DNA of 20,689 nucleotides from Lentzea aerocolonigenes. Its GTDB lineage: Bacteria; Actinomycetota; Actinomycetes; Mycobacteriales; Pseudonocardiaceae. Below, one piece after another: positions 1-6,712 of the stretch. Position 1 is the first letter of the stretch; every line of letters starts with the position of its first letter. The DNA is taken from the NCBI RefSeq assembly GCF_000955955.1, contig NZ_JYJG01000430.1:1-20689 (forward strand), read 5' to 3'. Both the position numbers and the translations under genes were made by a program. Below the pieces are notes generated by a model that did not search any database, had not been told where the DNA came from, and saw nothing but the letters and a program-made list of their open reading frames with translations.

Positions 1-1
1 G

Positions 2-22
2 TCTGGGGGCTCGGCCCCCAGA
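2..22. repeat. GC-rich hairpin at left edge
   Basis: Perfect inverted repeat with 9-bp arms (TCTGGGGGC and GCCCCCAGA) around a 3-base loop. It lies downstream of the tRNA terminator on the minus strand. It resembles the hairpin at the right edge of the window in opposite orientation (both read GTCTGGGG into the stem), so it may belong to a dispersed intergenic hairpin family. It could also be the terminator of a gene outside the window. Confidence 0.7.
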
Positions 23-72
23 AAACACAACACCCGAGATCCGGTCTGCGCTTTCCGCAGACAGATCCCGGG
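22..72 (-). terminator. Intrinsic terminator of tRNA-Arg
   Basis: Just past the 3' end of the tRNA (minus strand) there is a long stem-loop. The inner arms GTCTGCG (44-50) and CGCAGAC (56-62) enclose a 5-base loop. Outer pairing of 33-40 with 65-72 extends the stem with small bulges. On the minus strand the stem is followed by the T-rich tract TGTTGTGTTTT, as expected for an intrinsic terminator. Confidence 0.75.
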
Positions 73-81
73 CGTCACGGG

Positions 82-153
82 TGCCCCCGGCAGGATTCGA
101 ACCTGCGCACCCGCCTCCGGAGGGCGGTGCTCTATCCCCTGAGCTACGGGGGC
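82..153 (-). tRNA. tRNA-Arg (anticodon CCG)
   Basis: The reverse strand folds into a full 72-base cloverleaf: acceptor GCCCCCG paired with CGGGGGC and discriminator A; D arm GCTC/GAGC; anticodon stem CCGCC/GGCGG with loop CTCCGGA; T arm GCAGG-TTCGAAT-CCTGC. The anticodon at loop positions 34-36 is CCG, which reads CGG arginine codons, common in this GC-rich DNA. CCA is not encoded. argS, the cognate synthetase gene, lies about 11.7 kb away on the other strand. Confidence 0.97.
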
Positions 154-169
154 CGTAGCTACGTGGAAG

Positions 170-175
170 ATCCTA
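170..175 (-). promoter_or_regulatory. Probable -10 box of tRNA-Arg promoter
   Basis: TAGGAT on the minus strand fits the actinobacterial -10 pattern TANNNT and would start transcription about 10 bases upstream of the mature tRNA. A convincing -35 is not visible. A perfect 10-bp palindrome CGTAGCTACG (154-163) sits between it and the tRNA. Confidence 0.4.
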
Positions 176-267
176 GCGCACGAGAGCGACCTGGTTTCAC
201 ACCTACCCCCGCGAACGGGCCTGGCGTGGTCTGCGTCACCTCCACTCCTGGTGGGGAATAGCGCCGA

Positions 268-296
268 TTGCACTCATGCGCATATCGCTATATGTT
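268..296 (+). promoter_or_regulatory. Promoter of CDF metal exporter (leaderless)
   Basis: TTGCAC (268-273), a 17-base spacer and TATGTT (291-296) make a good sigma-A type promoter. The -10 is followed by only six bases before the ATG at 303, so the transcript should begin at or next to the start codon. This decides the CDF start: the upstream in-frame ATG at 276 lies inside the promoter and would not be transcribed. Confidence 0.65.
281..294. promoter_or_regulatory. Candidate repressor operator in CDF promoter
   Basis: CATAT-CGCT-ATATG is a perfect inverted repeat with 5-bp arms and a 4-base centre, overlapping the spacer and -10 box of the promoter. AT-rich palindromes placed like this are typical operators of ArsR/SmtB-type metal sensors, which often control CDF exporters. 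No regulator gene is adjacent, so the binding protein is unknown. The operator role is inference. Confidence 0.45.
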
Positions 297-302
297 GCTG
301 GC

Positions 303-1211
303 ATGGGTCACGGGCACGGGCATGGAACGGCCTCCGGCGGCGGTCAGCACGCCGGCAAGCTGTGGGTCGCGTTCGGCATCGGCGCGGTATTCATGGTGGT
401 CGAGTTCGTCGTGGGGTTCGCGACGTCGTCCCTGGCGCTCATCTCGGACGCCGCGCACATGCTCACGGACGTCCTGGGCGTGGGCATGGCGCTGGCCGCG
501 ATCCTCGTGGCCGGCAGGGTCAAGGCCGGCAGGAACCGGACGTTCGGGTTCTACCGGGCCGAGGTGCTGGCGGCGCTCGCCAACGCGGTGCTGTTGTTCG
601 GTGTGGCCGGGTATGTGGTCTACGAGGCCGTTGGGCGGTTCCAGGAGCCTCCGCAGGTGCCGGGCTGGCCGGTGCTCATCGCCGCGAGCCTCGGTCTTGT
701 GGCCAACCTCGTCAGCTTCAGCGTCCTCAGGGAGGGCGCGAAGGACAGCATCAACGTCAAGGGTGCGTACCTCGAGGTGCTGGCGGACCTCATCGGGTCG
801 GTCGGCGTGCTGATCTCGGCGCTCGTCACCATCACGACCGGGTGGAAGTACGCGGACCCGATCATGGGTGTGCTGATCGGCGTGTGGGTGCTGCCGCGGA
901 CGTACGGGCTGGCCAAGAACGCGCTGCACATCCTGTTCCAGCACGCGCCCGAGCGGCTGGACGTCACGGAGATGCAGAAGGCGCTCGCGGAGCTCCCCGG
1001 GGTCGCGGAGGCGCACGACCTGCACGTGTGGACGCTCACCAGTGGCATGGAGGTGGCCAGTGCTCACCTCGCGACCAGCGAGGAGGCGGACCACGAAGGC
1101 GTGCTCAAGGCGGCGCAGGCGTTGCTGGCGACCAAGTACCACATCGAGCACGCCACCTTGCAGGTCGAGGGCGGCTCGTCAGCGCAGCGGTGCCGGGAGC
1201 TTTCGTGGTGA
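303..1211 (+). CDS. Cation diffusion facilitator, zinc/heavy-metal exporter (CzcD-like)
   Basis: A 302-residue CDF-family protein that exports divalent metal (Zn, Cd or Co) from the cytoplasm by proton antiport across the membrane. It begins with a His/Gly cytoplasmic tail (MGHGHGHG), then about six hydrophobic helices (roughly residues 17-200). The SDAAHMLTD motif carries the HxxxD metal site (His52, Asp56) of helix 2. The helix 5 partner reads LEVLAD, so Glu158 stands where the classic family has His, with Asp162 kept. A C-terminal cytoplasmic metal-binding domain (about 215-290) contains AHDLHVWTLTSG and the late His280/His283. The start at 303 is preferred over the ATG at 276 because a promoter ends six bases before it. 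It is a single gene with no metal sensor beside it. Metal specificity cannot be read from the sequence. Confidence 0.93.
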   Translation: MGHGHGHGTASGGGQHAGKLWVAFGIGAVFMVVEFVVGFATSSLALISDAAHMLTDVLGVGMALAAILVAGRVKAGRNRTFGFYRAEVLAALANAVLLFGVAGYVVYEAVGRFQEPPQVPGWPVLIAASLGLVANLVSFSVLREGAKDSINVKGAYLEVLADLIGSVGVLISALVTITTGWKYADPIMGVLIGVWVLPRTYGLAKNALHILFQHAPERLDVTEMQKALAELPGVAEAHDLHVWTLTSGMEVASAHLATSEEADHEGVLKAAQALLATKYHIEHATLQVEGGSSAQRCRELSW

Positions 1212-1592
1212 GGCGGGCAGGTCGCGCATCTCGTCCTTAGTGGACGGCGCGCCGGTTCGTGACGGAACGGGCGTTCGCGGTTGTGGCACGGCCACCCAGA
1301 CGCGGCCTCGCTCGAACGGCACCACAACAGCCTCCCCAGTCACCGCTGATGAATTGCCAAGATCCCATCGGAGTATGTCTGAAAGGGATAGATCCTTTCA
1401 GGTGATTGGACAATTCCGCGTGCAGTGACGGAACGCTGCCTTTTCGGCTCAAACGAGACCGGCTGGGCGGTACAGACCAGCGCTCTTTCGTTCCTTCGGC
1501 CCCCGCACGTGGGGCAGAGGGACGTCCGTGGAAACGGAACGGAATCGGCGTTGCCGTGGCAGGACCCGCGCCGCCTACTTACCGTCACCGCC
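1212..1592. other. Gene-free interval between CDF exporter and hemerythrin gene
   Basis: No frame here has convincing coding content. It holds one clear inverted repeat (1379-1401) and an 11-base motif GTGACGGAACG that occurs twice (1259-1269 and 1425-1435). The sequence just upstream of the hemerythrin start contains TTGCCG (1551-1556) and TACTTA (1576-1581), but the spacing of 19 is loose and I do not call a promoter. No intrinsic terminator for the CDF gene is evident. Confidence 0.6.
1379..1401. repeat. Inverted repeat upstream of hemerythrin gene
   Basis: CTGAAAGG (1379-1386) and CCTTTCAG (1394-1401) are perfect 8-bp arms around a 7-base centre GATAGAT. It could be a dimer operator or an RNA hairpin. 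No U-tract follows on the plus strand, so a terminator role for the CDF gene is weak. Confidence 0.55.
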
Positions 1593-2270
1593 ATGGACGC
1601 CGCAAAACAGCCCCGCACCACCGGGGAGAACGTGGACACCTGGGAGATGGTGGTGGTCCACAGGTGGTTCAAGCGCGAGTTCGCGGAGATGCCCGCCCTG
1701 GTCAGAGGTGTTGCTCACGAAGACAGAGATCGCGCGCGGTACGTCGCCGGGTTCGTCGAGATGATGGCCGGCCTGCTGCACCACCATCACGTCGGCGAGG
1801 ACGAGATGCTGTGGCCCAAGTTGCTCGAACGCGTGGGCGGCATGGACACCGAGCTGGTGCAGCGGATGGAACAGCAGCACGAGGTCGTGGGCGGAGCGCT
1901 GGAACGGGTCGAGCAGCTGCTGCCGAAGTGGCGAGCACAGGCCGACCAGGAGACCCGAGATGAGCTCGCCGAAGTCCTCGAAGGTATGTCGAAAGCGCTC
2001 AACGAGCACCTGGCCGACGAGGAGAACCACGTCCTCCCGCTCGTCTCGGTCTACATCACGCAGGCCGAGTGGGACGCACTCGGCAAGAACGGCGCGAGCA
2101 GCATGCCCAAGGGCGCCAAGGGGTTCGACACCATCGGGATGATCCTGCAGGATGCCACGCCCGAGGAGCGCCAAGGGTTCCTCAAGATCCTGCCCGCTCC
2201 GATCAGGCTGCTCTACAAGCTCGTCGGCGCCGGCATCCACCGGCGGGAGAAAGAGCGCCGGGCCGCATGA
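1593..2270 (+). CDS. Hemerythrin HHE-domain protein
   Basis: A 225-residue cytoplasmic protein with a helical hemerythrin-like domain (about residues 12-150), which in this family holds a carboxylate-bridged di-iron site binding O2 or NO or sensing redox. Candidate ligands follow the expected order: His23, the His63-His66 run followed by Glu69 (HHHHVGEDE), His96 (EQQHEVV), and His139 with Glu143/Glu144 (HLADEEN). A basic tail of about 70 residues (ending HRREKERRAA) follows and is not part of the iron domain. The ATG at 1593 is preferred because the upstream extension lacks domain character; there is no good ribosome site, so start confidence is moderate. It converges on the GH92 gene with a shared hairpin between. 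The substrate is unknown. Confidence 0.88.
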   Translation: MDAAKQPRTTGENVDTWEMVVVHRWFKREFAEMPALVRGVAHEDRDRARYVAGFVEMMAGLLHHHHVGEDEMLWPKLLERVGGMDTELVQRMEQQHEVVGGALERVEQLLPKWRAQADQETRDELAEVLEGMSKALNEHLADEENHVLPLVSVYITQAEWDALGKNGASSMPKGAKGFDTIGMILQDATPEERQGFLKILPAPIRLLYKLVGAGIHRREKERRAA

Positions 2271-2273
2271 GAA

Positions 2274-2302
2274 AGGCCGCGTCCCACAACGGAACGCGGC
2301 CT
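2274..2302. terminator. Hairpin between convergent hemerythrin and GH92 genes
   Basis: AGGCCGCGT (2274-2282) and ACGCGGCCT (2294-2302) form perfect 9-bp arms around an 11-base loop. It begins four bases after the hemerythrin stop and ends 15 bases from the GH92 stop, so it can serve both strands. There is no long U-tract, as is usual for high-GC actinomycete terminators. Confidence 0.7.
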
Positions 2303-2317
2303 CGCCTCACGTACTGC

Positions 2318-5300
2318 CTACAGGCCGGTGCACTGCCCGGCCTTCGGGCCCTTCACATCGTTCGCGAAGCCGTTGTTCGTCGGCTCCGGGTTGTTGCTGG
2401 TGCAGGACAGCGGACCGCCGACGGTCGAGAAGGCGACCACCGACCTGGTCCTGTTGGACGTCAGCGACACCGGGCCGCCGACGGAGGTGTTCTCGACGGC
2501 CACTTCGGTAGCGGATCCGTTGACCGACACCGGGCCGCCCACGCGAGTGCCCACGAGCACCACCGAAGCCGCGTCCGAGGCCGAGATCGGGCCCTTGATC
2601 TCGCCGCCGAAGACGTACAGCGTGGCGCCCTTCTGCACGGTCACCGGACCGTTGATCGTCGCACCGTCCACATAGGTCACGTCCTTCACCGTCAGGCCGC
2701 CGTTGACCGCGCCGGTCACCGTGGTCGTGGGCTTGGGCAGCGGCTTCGACATCAGCTCGAACTCCGCCAGCGCGACGTCCTCGGAGAACTCCAGCTTGTA
2801 GAAGTTGTACCGGCCCGGTGACGCGATCTTGAACGACCGGGTGTACTGCTGCCACTGGAAGTTCTCGCCGGAACGCTTGTCCACCGTCGCCCACGTCTTG
2901 CCGTCGTAGGAAGCCTTGAGCTCCCACGACGAAGGCGACTTGCCGGTCTTCGCGTTGGTCAGCGTGTAGAACGATGCGCTCTCCTTCGCGTCCGCCGGCT
3001 TGAAGTCGAAGGACTTCACCACAGCGGAGGTCGAGGAGTTGTTGTCCACCAGCGCACCAGCGGAAACACCGGAGGAAACATCGCGCAGCGGCGTCGGAAC
3101 CGCGTCGCCGACCGTGATCGAGTCCGGCGCGTCAGCGGCACCCGTGCCCCAGGCAGAAGGCGTCGGGCCCATGTCGAAGTCGATCGTCGCACCGGCCGCG
3201 AGCACGTCGTGCGGCAGCGAGGTCTTCGTCCACGCCTTGCCGTTGACCTTCACGCCCTGCACGTAGATGTTCTTCGCGTTGTTCTTCGGCGCGTTGATGA
3301 CGAGCTTCTTGCCGTTCTCCAAGGAAACCGTCGCCTTGGTGAACAGCGGTGAACCGATCGCGTAGGCCGGCTTGCCCATCTGCAGCGGGTAGAAGCCGAG
3401 CGAGGAGAAGAGGAACCACGCCGACATCTCGCCGTTGTCCTCGTCACCCGCGTAGCCCTGGCCCTGCTCAGAGCCGACGTACAGGCGCGACAGGATCTCC
3501 CGCACCTTCTCCTGCGTGCCGGACGGCTTGCCCGCGTAGTTGTACATGTACGCGATGTGGTGCGACGGCTGGTTGGAGTGGCCGTACTGGCCCATCCGCA
3601 CGTCCCGCGCCTCGACCATCTCGTGGATCACGCCGCCGTAGCCACCGGGGAACTTGGTGGTCTCGGGGATCGAGAAGAACGAGTCGAGCTTCTGCGCCAG
3701 CTTGTCCCGCCCGCCGTACAGGTTCGCGAGACCCTGCCCGTCGTGCGGCACCGTGAACGCCATGTTCCAGCCGTTCGTCTCGGTGTAGTCGTAGCGCCAT
3801 TCCTGCGGGTTGTACTTCGCCGGATCCGCGACGCGCCACGAGCCGTCGACGTTGCGGTTCTGGAAGAAACCGATCCGCTGGTCGAACGTCAGCACGTAGT
3901 TCTGGGCGCGGTTGAGGAAGTACTCGTACTCCTCGGCGTACCGCTTCTCACCCGTCTTCTCGTGCAGCGCCTTCGCCATCGACGCGATGCCGAAGTCGTT
4001 GACGTAGCCCTCGATCGCCCACGACCAGGCCTCGGAGTCCATCTGGTCGTTGCCGGTGTAGCCGAGGAAGATCGACCGGTCCATGCCCTTGCGGCCGACG
4101 TTGTTGCTCGGCGGCACGACCGACGCGTTCTTCACCGCGGCGTCGTAGGCGGCCTTGATGTCGAAGTTCGACACGCCCTTGAGGTACGCGTCCGCGAACG
4201 CCACGTCGGAGCTCGTGCCCGTCATCAGGTCCGCGTAACCGGGGGACGACCAGCGCGAGATCCAGCCGCCGTCCTTGTACTGCTGGACGAAGCCGTCGGC
4301 CATCTCACCGGCCTGCGACGGCGTGAACAACGAGTACGCGGGCCACGTCGTGCGGTAGGTGTCCCAGAAGCCGTTGTTGACGTAGATCTTGCCGTCGACG
4401 ATCTTCGCACCGGTGCGGGTCGGCGTGTTCTGCCCAACGGCGGGCGCGACCGGCGAGGCGTACTGGATCTTGTCGCCGACCTTCTCGAAGCCCGAGTTCG
4501 GGTACAGGTAGAGCCGGTACATGTTGGAGTACAGCGTGATCAGCTGCTCCTCCGACGCACCCTCGACGGACAGGATGCCGAGCACCTTGTCCCACGCGGC
4601 CTGCGCACGGTCGCGCACCGCGTCGAACGAGTCGGAACCGGAGATCTCCTGACTGAGGTTCGCCTGAGCCTGGTCCACCGAGATCAGCGACGTCGCGATC
4701 TTGAGCTGGACGGTCTTGTCCGCGAACGAGAAGTAGCCGCCGACGTTGTCACGACCGGCGCCGGTCAGGCGACCGCTCGCCGTCACGGCCTTGTCGACCT
4801 TGCCGTAGACGAACAGGCGCGTGGCACCCGTGGACAGGCCGCTCTTGACGTCCGTGTAGCCCGTCACGACACCGGAAGCGGCGTCGAGGGTCAGGCCACC
4901 GAGGTTGTTCACGTTGTCGAACACCAGGTTCTTCTCGCCGGTGTCGGCGAAGGTGAACCGGAAGATCGCCGCGTGGTCGGTCGGCGCAATTTCGGCCTTC
5001 ATGCCGTTCTCGAAGGTCACGCCGTAGTAGTGCGCCTTCGCGACCTCGTTGTTGTGGCTGAACGCGAGCGAACGCGCCGCGCGGTCCTGCGTCGGCGCCT
5101 TGTCCGACGGCATGACCTGGAACGTCTGGCGGTCGCCCATCCACGGGCTGGGCTCGTGGGACGCCGTGAACGCCTGCAGCGTCGGCAGGTTCTGCGCGTT
5201 GTTGCGCTGCTGGTACTCGTACAGCCAGCTCTGCGAACCCGCGTTGGTCATCGGGGTCCAGAAGTTGAAGCCGTGCGGCACCGCGGTCGCCGGGAAGTTG

Positions 5301-6550
5301 TTGCCCCGCGAGAAGGAGCCGTTCGAGTTCGTGCCGCGCGTGGTCAGCACGTAGTCGGAAGGCTTGGCGTACTGCTTCTTCACGACGTCGCCGATGCGGA
5401 TGTCGTCGTACCAGGCACCGAACTCCGTGGGGCCCTTGGGACCGTCGTAGGCCACCAGGATCCGCTTGATCGTCTTACCAGCGGCGACCGCGCCGATGGT
5501 GGACGCGACCTTGTTCCACTGGTTGGCGTACAGGAACTTGCCCGCCCCCTGGCCCTGCGGCGACAGCACGGCACCGTGCTGGTCCACCGCCTTGAGGTCA
5601 CTCAGGTACGTGCCGTCGGAGAACGCGAGGTCCACCGACGAGTACGTGCTCGGGTAGTTCAGGTTGTCGTTCACCCAGTCCGGGAAGATCATGTACGACA
5701 GCTCGGTCTGCGGCTCGACCTTCACGTCGACGTCGAAGACCTTGTTGTAGCTGTACGCGCGACCCTCGGTCGTGTGCTTGCCCTGGGCGCGGAAGGCCTT
5801 CAGACCCGTCCAGCCGACCTTCGACTTGGACGTGTAGCCGCCGGTGGGGCCGCTGCCGACGAGGCTGCGCATGTTCGGGGCCGGCGGGTTCGTGGATCCG
5901 TCGGAGAGCTCGACCTCCGCGATCTGCACGATGTCCGTGCCGTGGTTCGCCGTGATGTCGAGCTTGTAGTGCTGGTACGACGCCGGCGTGGCGATGTCGT
6001 AGGCCTTGGTCTGGAACCGCTCGGCGAAGCTCTCGTTCGTGCGCGTGTCGAGGACGGTCCAGTCGGTGCCGTTGTTCGAGCCCTGGAGGGTCCAGTCCTT
6101 CGGGTCGCGCTCCGGCTCGTCGTTCGCCGATGAGAGCGTGTACTTCTTGATCGTCTGGGGGCTGGTCGTCCCGAAGTCGAACGTCACCCAGCCGGTGGAG
6201 GCGAAGACCAGCCACTTCGAGTTGACGTTGAGGTCGTTGATCTCGGCAACGGTCTCGTTCGGGGGGTTGTCCCCGTTGGCCTTCACCGTCGCCTTGTCGG
6301 CGACGTTGCCCGGGGTGCCCGTGCCGCTCGATCCGATCACGCCCGCCGACTTCGGCTGCCCCGCCGCGTCGGTCTCGACCGTGCTGACCCACGACGGTTG
6401 TGGTTGACCGTCCTCAAAGGACGACGAAAAGCCCACGCCTTGCTCCTCTGGTGCGGCGGCCGCGTAGCCGTTGGTGACGCCGCACACCAGTGTCGCAGTG
6501 ATCGCAACGCTCAACAGGGTTGTTGGTCGTCTCTTGCGCAGGTGCCTCAT
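2318..6550 (-). CDS. Secreted GH92 alpha-mannosidase with F5/8C and repeat domains
   Basis: A 1410-residue exported glycosidase. Residues 1-33 are a signal peptide (basic start, hydrophobic core, Ala-rich cleavage site). A discoidin/F5-8C carbohydrate-binding domain lies near 70-218 (LQGSNNGTDWTVLDTR), then a beta-rich linker domain (225-390), and the GH92 core from about 395 to 1130. GH92 hallmarks include NNGFWDTYRTTWPAY, YTETNGWNMAFTVPHD (probable acid Glu924), SNQPSHHIAYMYNY and GDEDNGEMSAWFLFSSLGFYP (acidic base region 1036-1038). A second discoidin-like domain (1140-1268) and a Gly-Pro repeat tail (1300-1402) end the protein. GH92 enzymes are calcium-dependent inverting alpha-mannosidases that trim mannan or N-glycans; the linkage is not certain here. 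The start at 6550 has GGAAGGG five bases upstream and places the signal peptide at the N-terminus. The gene is divergent from a ROK regulator, its likely controller. Confidence 0.95.
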   Translation of the reverse strand: MRHLRKRRPTTLLSVAITATLVCGVTNGYAAAAPEEQGVGFSSSFEDGQPQPSWVSTVETDAAGQPKSAGVIGSSGTGTPGNVADKATVKANGDNPPNETVAEINDLNVNSKWLVFASTGWVTFDFGTTSPQTIKKYTLSSANDEPERDPKDWTLQGSNNGTDWTVLDTRTNESFAERFQTKAYDIATPASYQHYKLDITANHGTDIVQIAEVELSDGSTNPPAPNMRSLVGSGPTGGYTSKSKVGWTGLKAFRAQGKHTTEGRAYSYNKVFDVDVKVEPQTELSYMIFPDWVNDNLNYPSTYSSVDLAFSDGTYLSDLKAVDQHGAVLSPQGQGAGKFLYANQWNKVASTIGAVAAGKTIKRILVAYDGPKGPTEFGAWYDDIRIGDVVKKQYAKPSDYVLTTRGTNSNGSFSRGNNFPATAVPHGFNFWTPMTNAGSQSWLYEYQQRNNAQNLPTLQAFTASHEPSPWMGDRQTFQVMPSDKAPTQDRAARSLAFSHNNEVAKAHYYGVTFENGMKAEIAPTDHAAIFRFTFADTGEKNLVFDNVNNLGGLTLDAASGVVTGYTDVKSGLSTGATRLFVYGKVDKAVTASGRLTGAGRDNVGGYFSFADKTVQLKIATSLISVDQAQANLSQEISGSDSFDAVRDRAQAAWDKVLGILSVEGASEEQLITLYSNMYRLYLYPNSGFEKVGDKIQYASPVAPAVGQNTPTRTGAKIVDGKIYVNNGFWDTYRTTWPAYSLFTPSQAGEMADGFVQQYKDGGWISRWSSPGYADLMTGTSSDVAFADAYLKGVSNFDIKAAYDAAVKNASVVPPSNNVGRKGMDRSIFLGYTGNDQMDSEAWSWAIEGYVNDFGIASMAKALHEKTGEKRYAEEYEYFLNRAQNYVLTFDQRIGFFQNRNVDGSWRVADPAKYNPQEWRYDYTETNGWNMAFTVPHDGQGLANLYGGRDKLAQKLDSFFSIPETTKFPGGYGGVIHEMVEARDVRMGQYGHSNQPSHHIAYMYNYAGKPSGTQEKVREILSRLYVGSEQGQGYAGDEDNGEMSAWFLFSSLGFYPLQMGKPAYAIGSPLFTKATVSLENGKKLVINAPKNNAKNIYVQGVKVNGKAWTKTSLPHDVLAAGATIDFDMGPTPSAWGTGAADAPDSITVGDAVPTPLRDVSSGVSAGALVDNNSSTSAVVKSFDFKPADAKESASFYTLTNAKTGKSPSSWELKASYDGKTWATVDKRSGENFQWQQYTRSFKIASPGRYNFYKLEFSEDVALAEFELMSKPLPKPTTTVTGAVNGGLTVKDVTYVDGATINGPVTVQKGATLYVFGGEIKGPISASDAASVVLVGTRVGGPVSVNGSATEVAVENTSVGGPVSLTSNRTRSVVAFSTVGGPLSCTSNNPEPTNNGFANDVKGPKAGQCTGL
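2345..2653 (-). repeat. Gly-Pro repeat tail of GH92 protein (solenoid-like)
   Basis: Residues 1300-1402 carry six Gly-Pro marks (NGP, KGP, GGP, GGP, GGP, KGP) spaced 19, 19, 20, 20 and 22 residues. Each is followed by short V/I/L-S beta-strand patterns such as GGPVSVNGSATEVAVENTSV. The regular period and small hydrophobic strands suggest a short right-handed beta-solenoid. Two cysteines, near residues 1383 and 1407, could cap it with a disulfide. The domain is not catalytic and its role is unknown. Confidence 0.7.
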
Positions 6551-6590
6551 TGCAACCCTTCCGCCGCCTTGCCTGCCCCATTTGGGAGGG

Positions 6591-6619
6591 AGCGTTTCTG
6601 CACGTGACATCGTTGTCAA
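6591..6619 (-). promoter_or_regulatory. Probable promoter of GH92 gene
   Basis: On the minus strand a perfect TTGACA (6619-6614), a 17-base spacer and AACGCT (6596-6591) precede the GH92 start by about 40 bases. The -10 matches only two of the three key TANNNT positions. TGTC-N4-GACA (6614-6625) overlaps the -35 and TTCGAA (6640-6645) lies upstream; either could be part of a regulator site in this divergent region. Confidence 0.5.
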
Positions 6620-6689
6620 GGGACAGGACGGGAATTGTCTTCGAAACTGTCCTCTCAACAGTTGCGCGCAGGGACCACCGTTCAAGATC

Positions 6690-6695
6690 TAGACT
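6690..6695 (+). promoter_or_regulatory. -10 box of ROK gene
   Basis: TAGACT fits TANNNT and ends six bases before the GTG at 6702, the same geometry as the leaderless CDF promoter. No good -35 is present at 16-18 bases; TTGCGC at 6662-6667 is too far (22). The same TAGACT hexamer serves argS. Confidence 0.5.
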
Positions 6696-6712
6696 CGGTC
6701 GGTGACCGACCG
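6696..6712. promoter_or_regulatory. Perfect palindrome over ROK start codon (candidate operator)
   Basis: CGGTCGGT-G-ACCGACCG is a perfect 17-bp palindrome that directly abuts the -10 box and contains the GTG start codon. The position suits an autoregulatory operator blocking RNA polymerase at the start point. As RNA it would make a tight structure over the first codons. ROK binding is inference from position. Confidence 0.6.

Noticed and set aside
276..302. Upstream ATG start for the CDF exporter
   Set aside because: It lies within the -35/-10 spacer of a good promoter, and the family N-terminus begins at the His-rich MGHGHG.
1259..1435. 11-base repeat GTGACGGAACG (1259-1269, 1425-1435)
   Set aside because: Short, GC-rich and only two copies; chance is a sufficient explanation.
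3557..6133. Long plus-strand frame (858 codons) opposite the GH92 gene
   Set aside because: Arg/Val/Asp-rich translation with no domain, lying antisense to a protein with clear GH92 motifs; a high-GC shadow frame.
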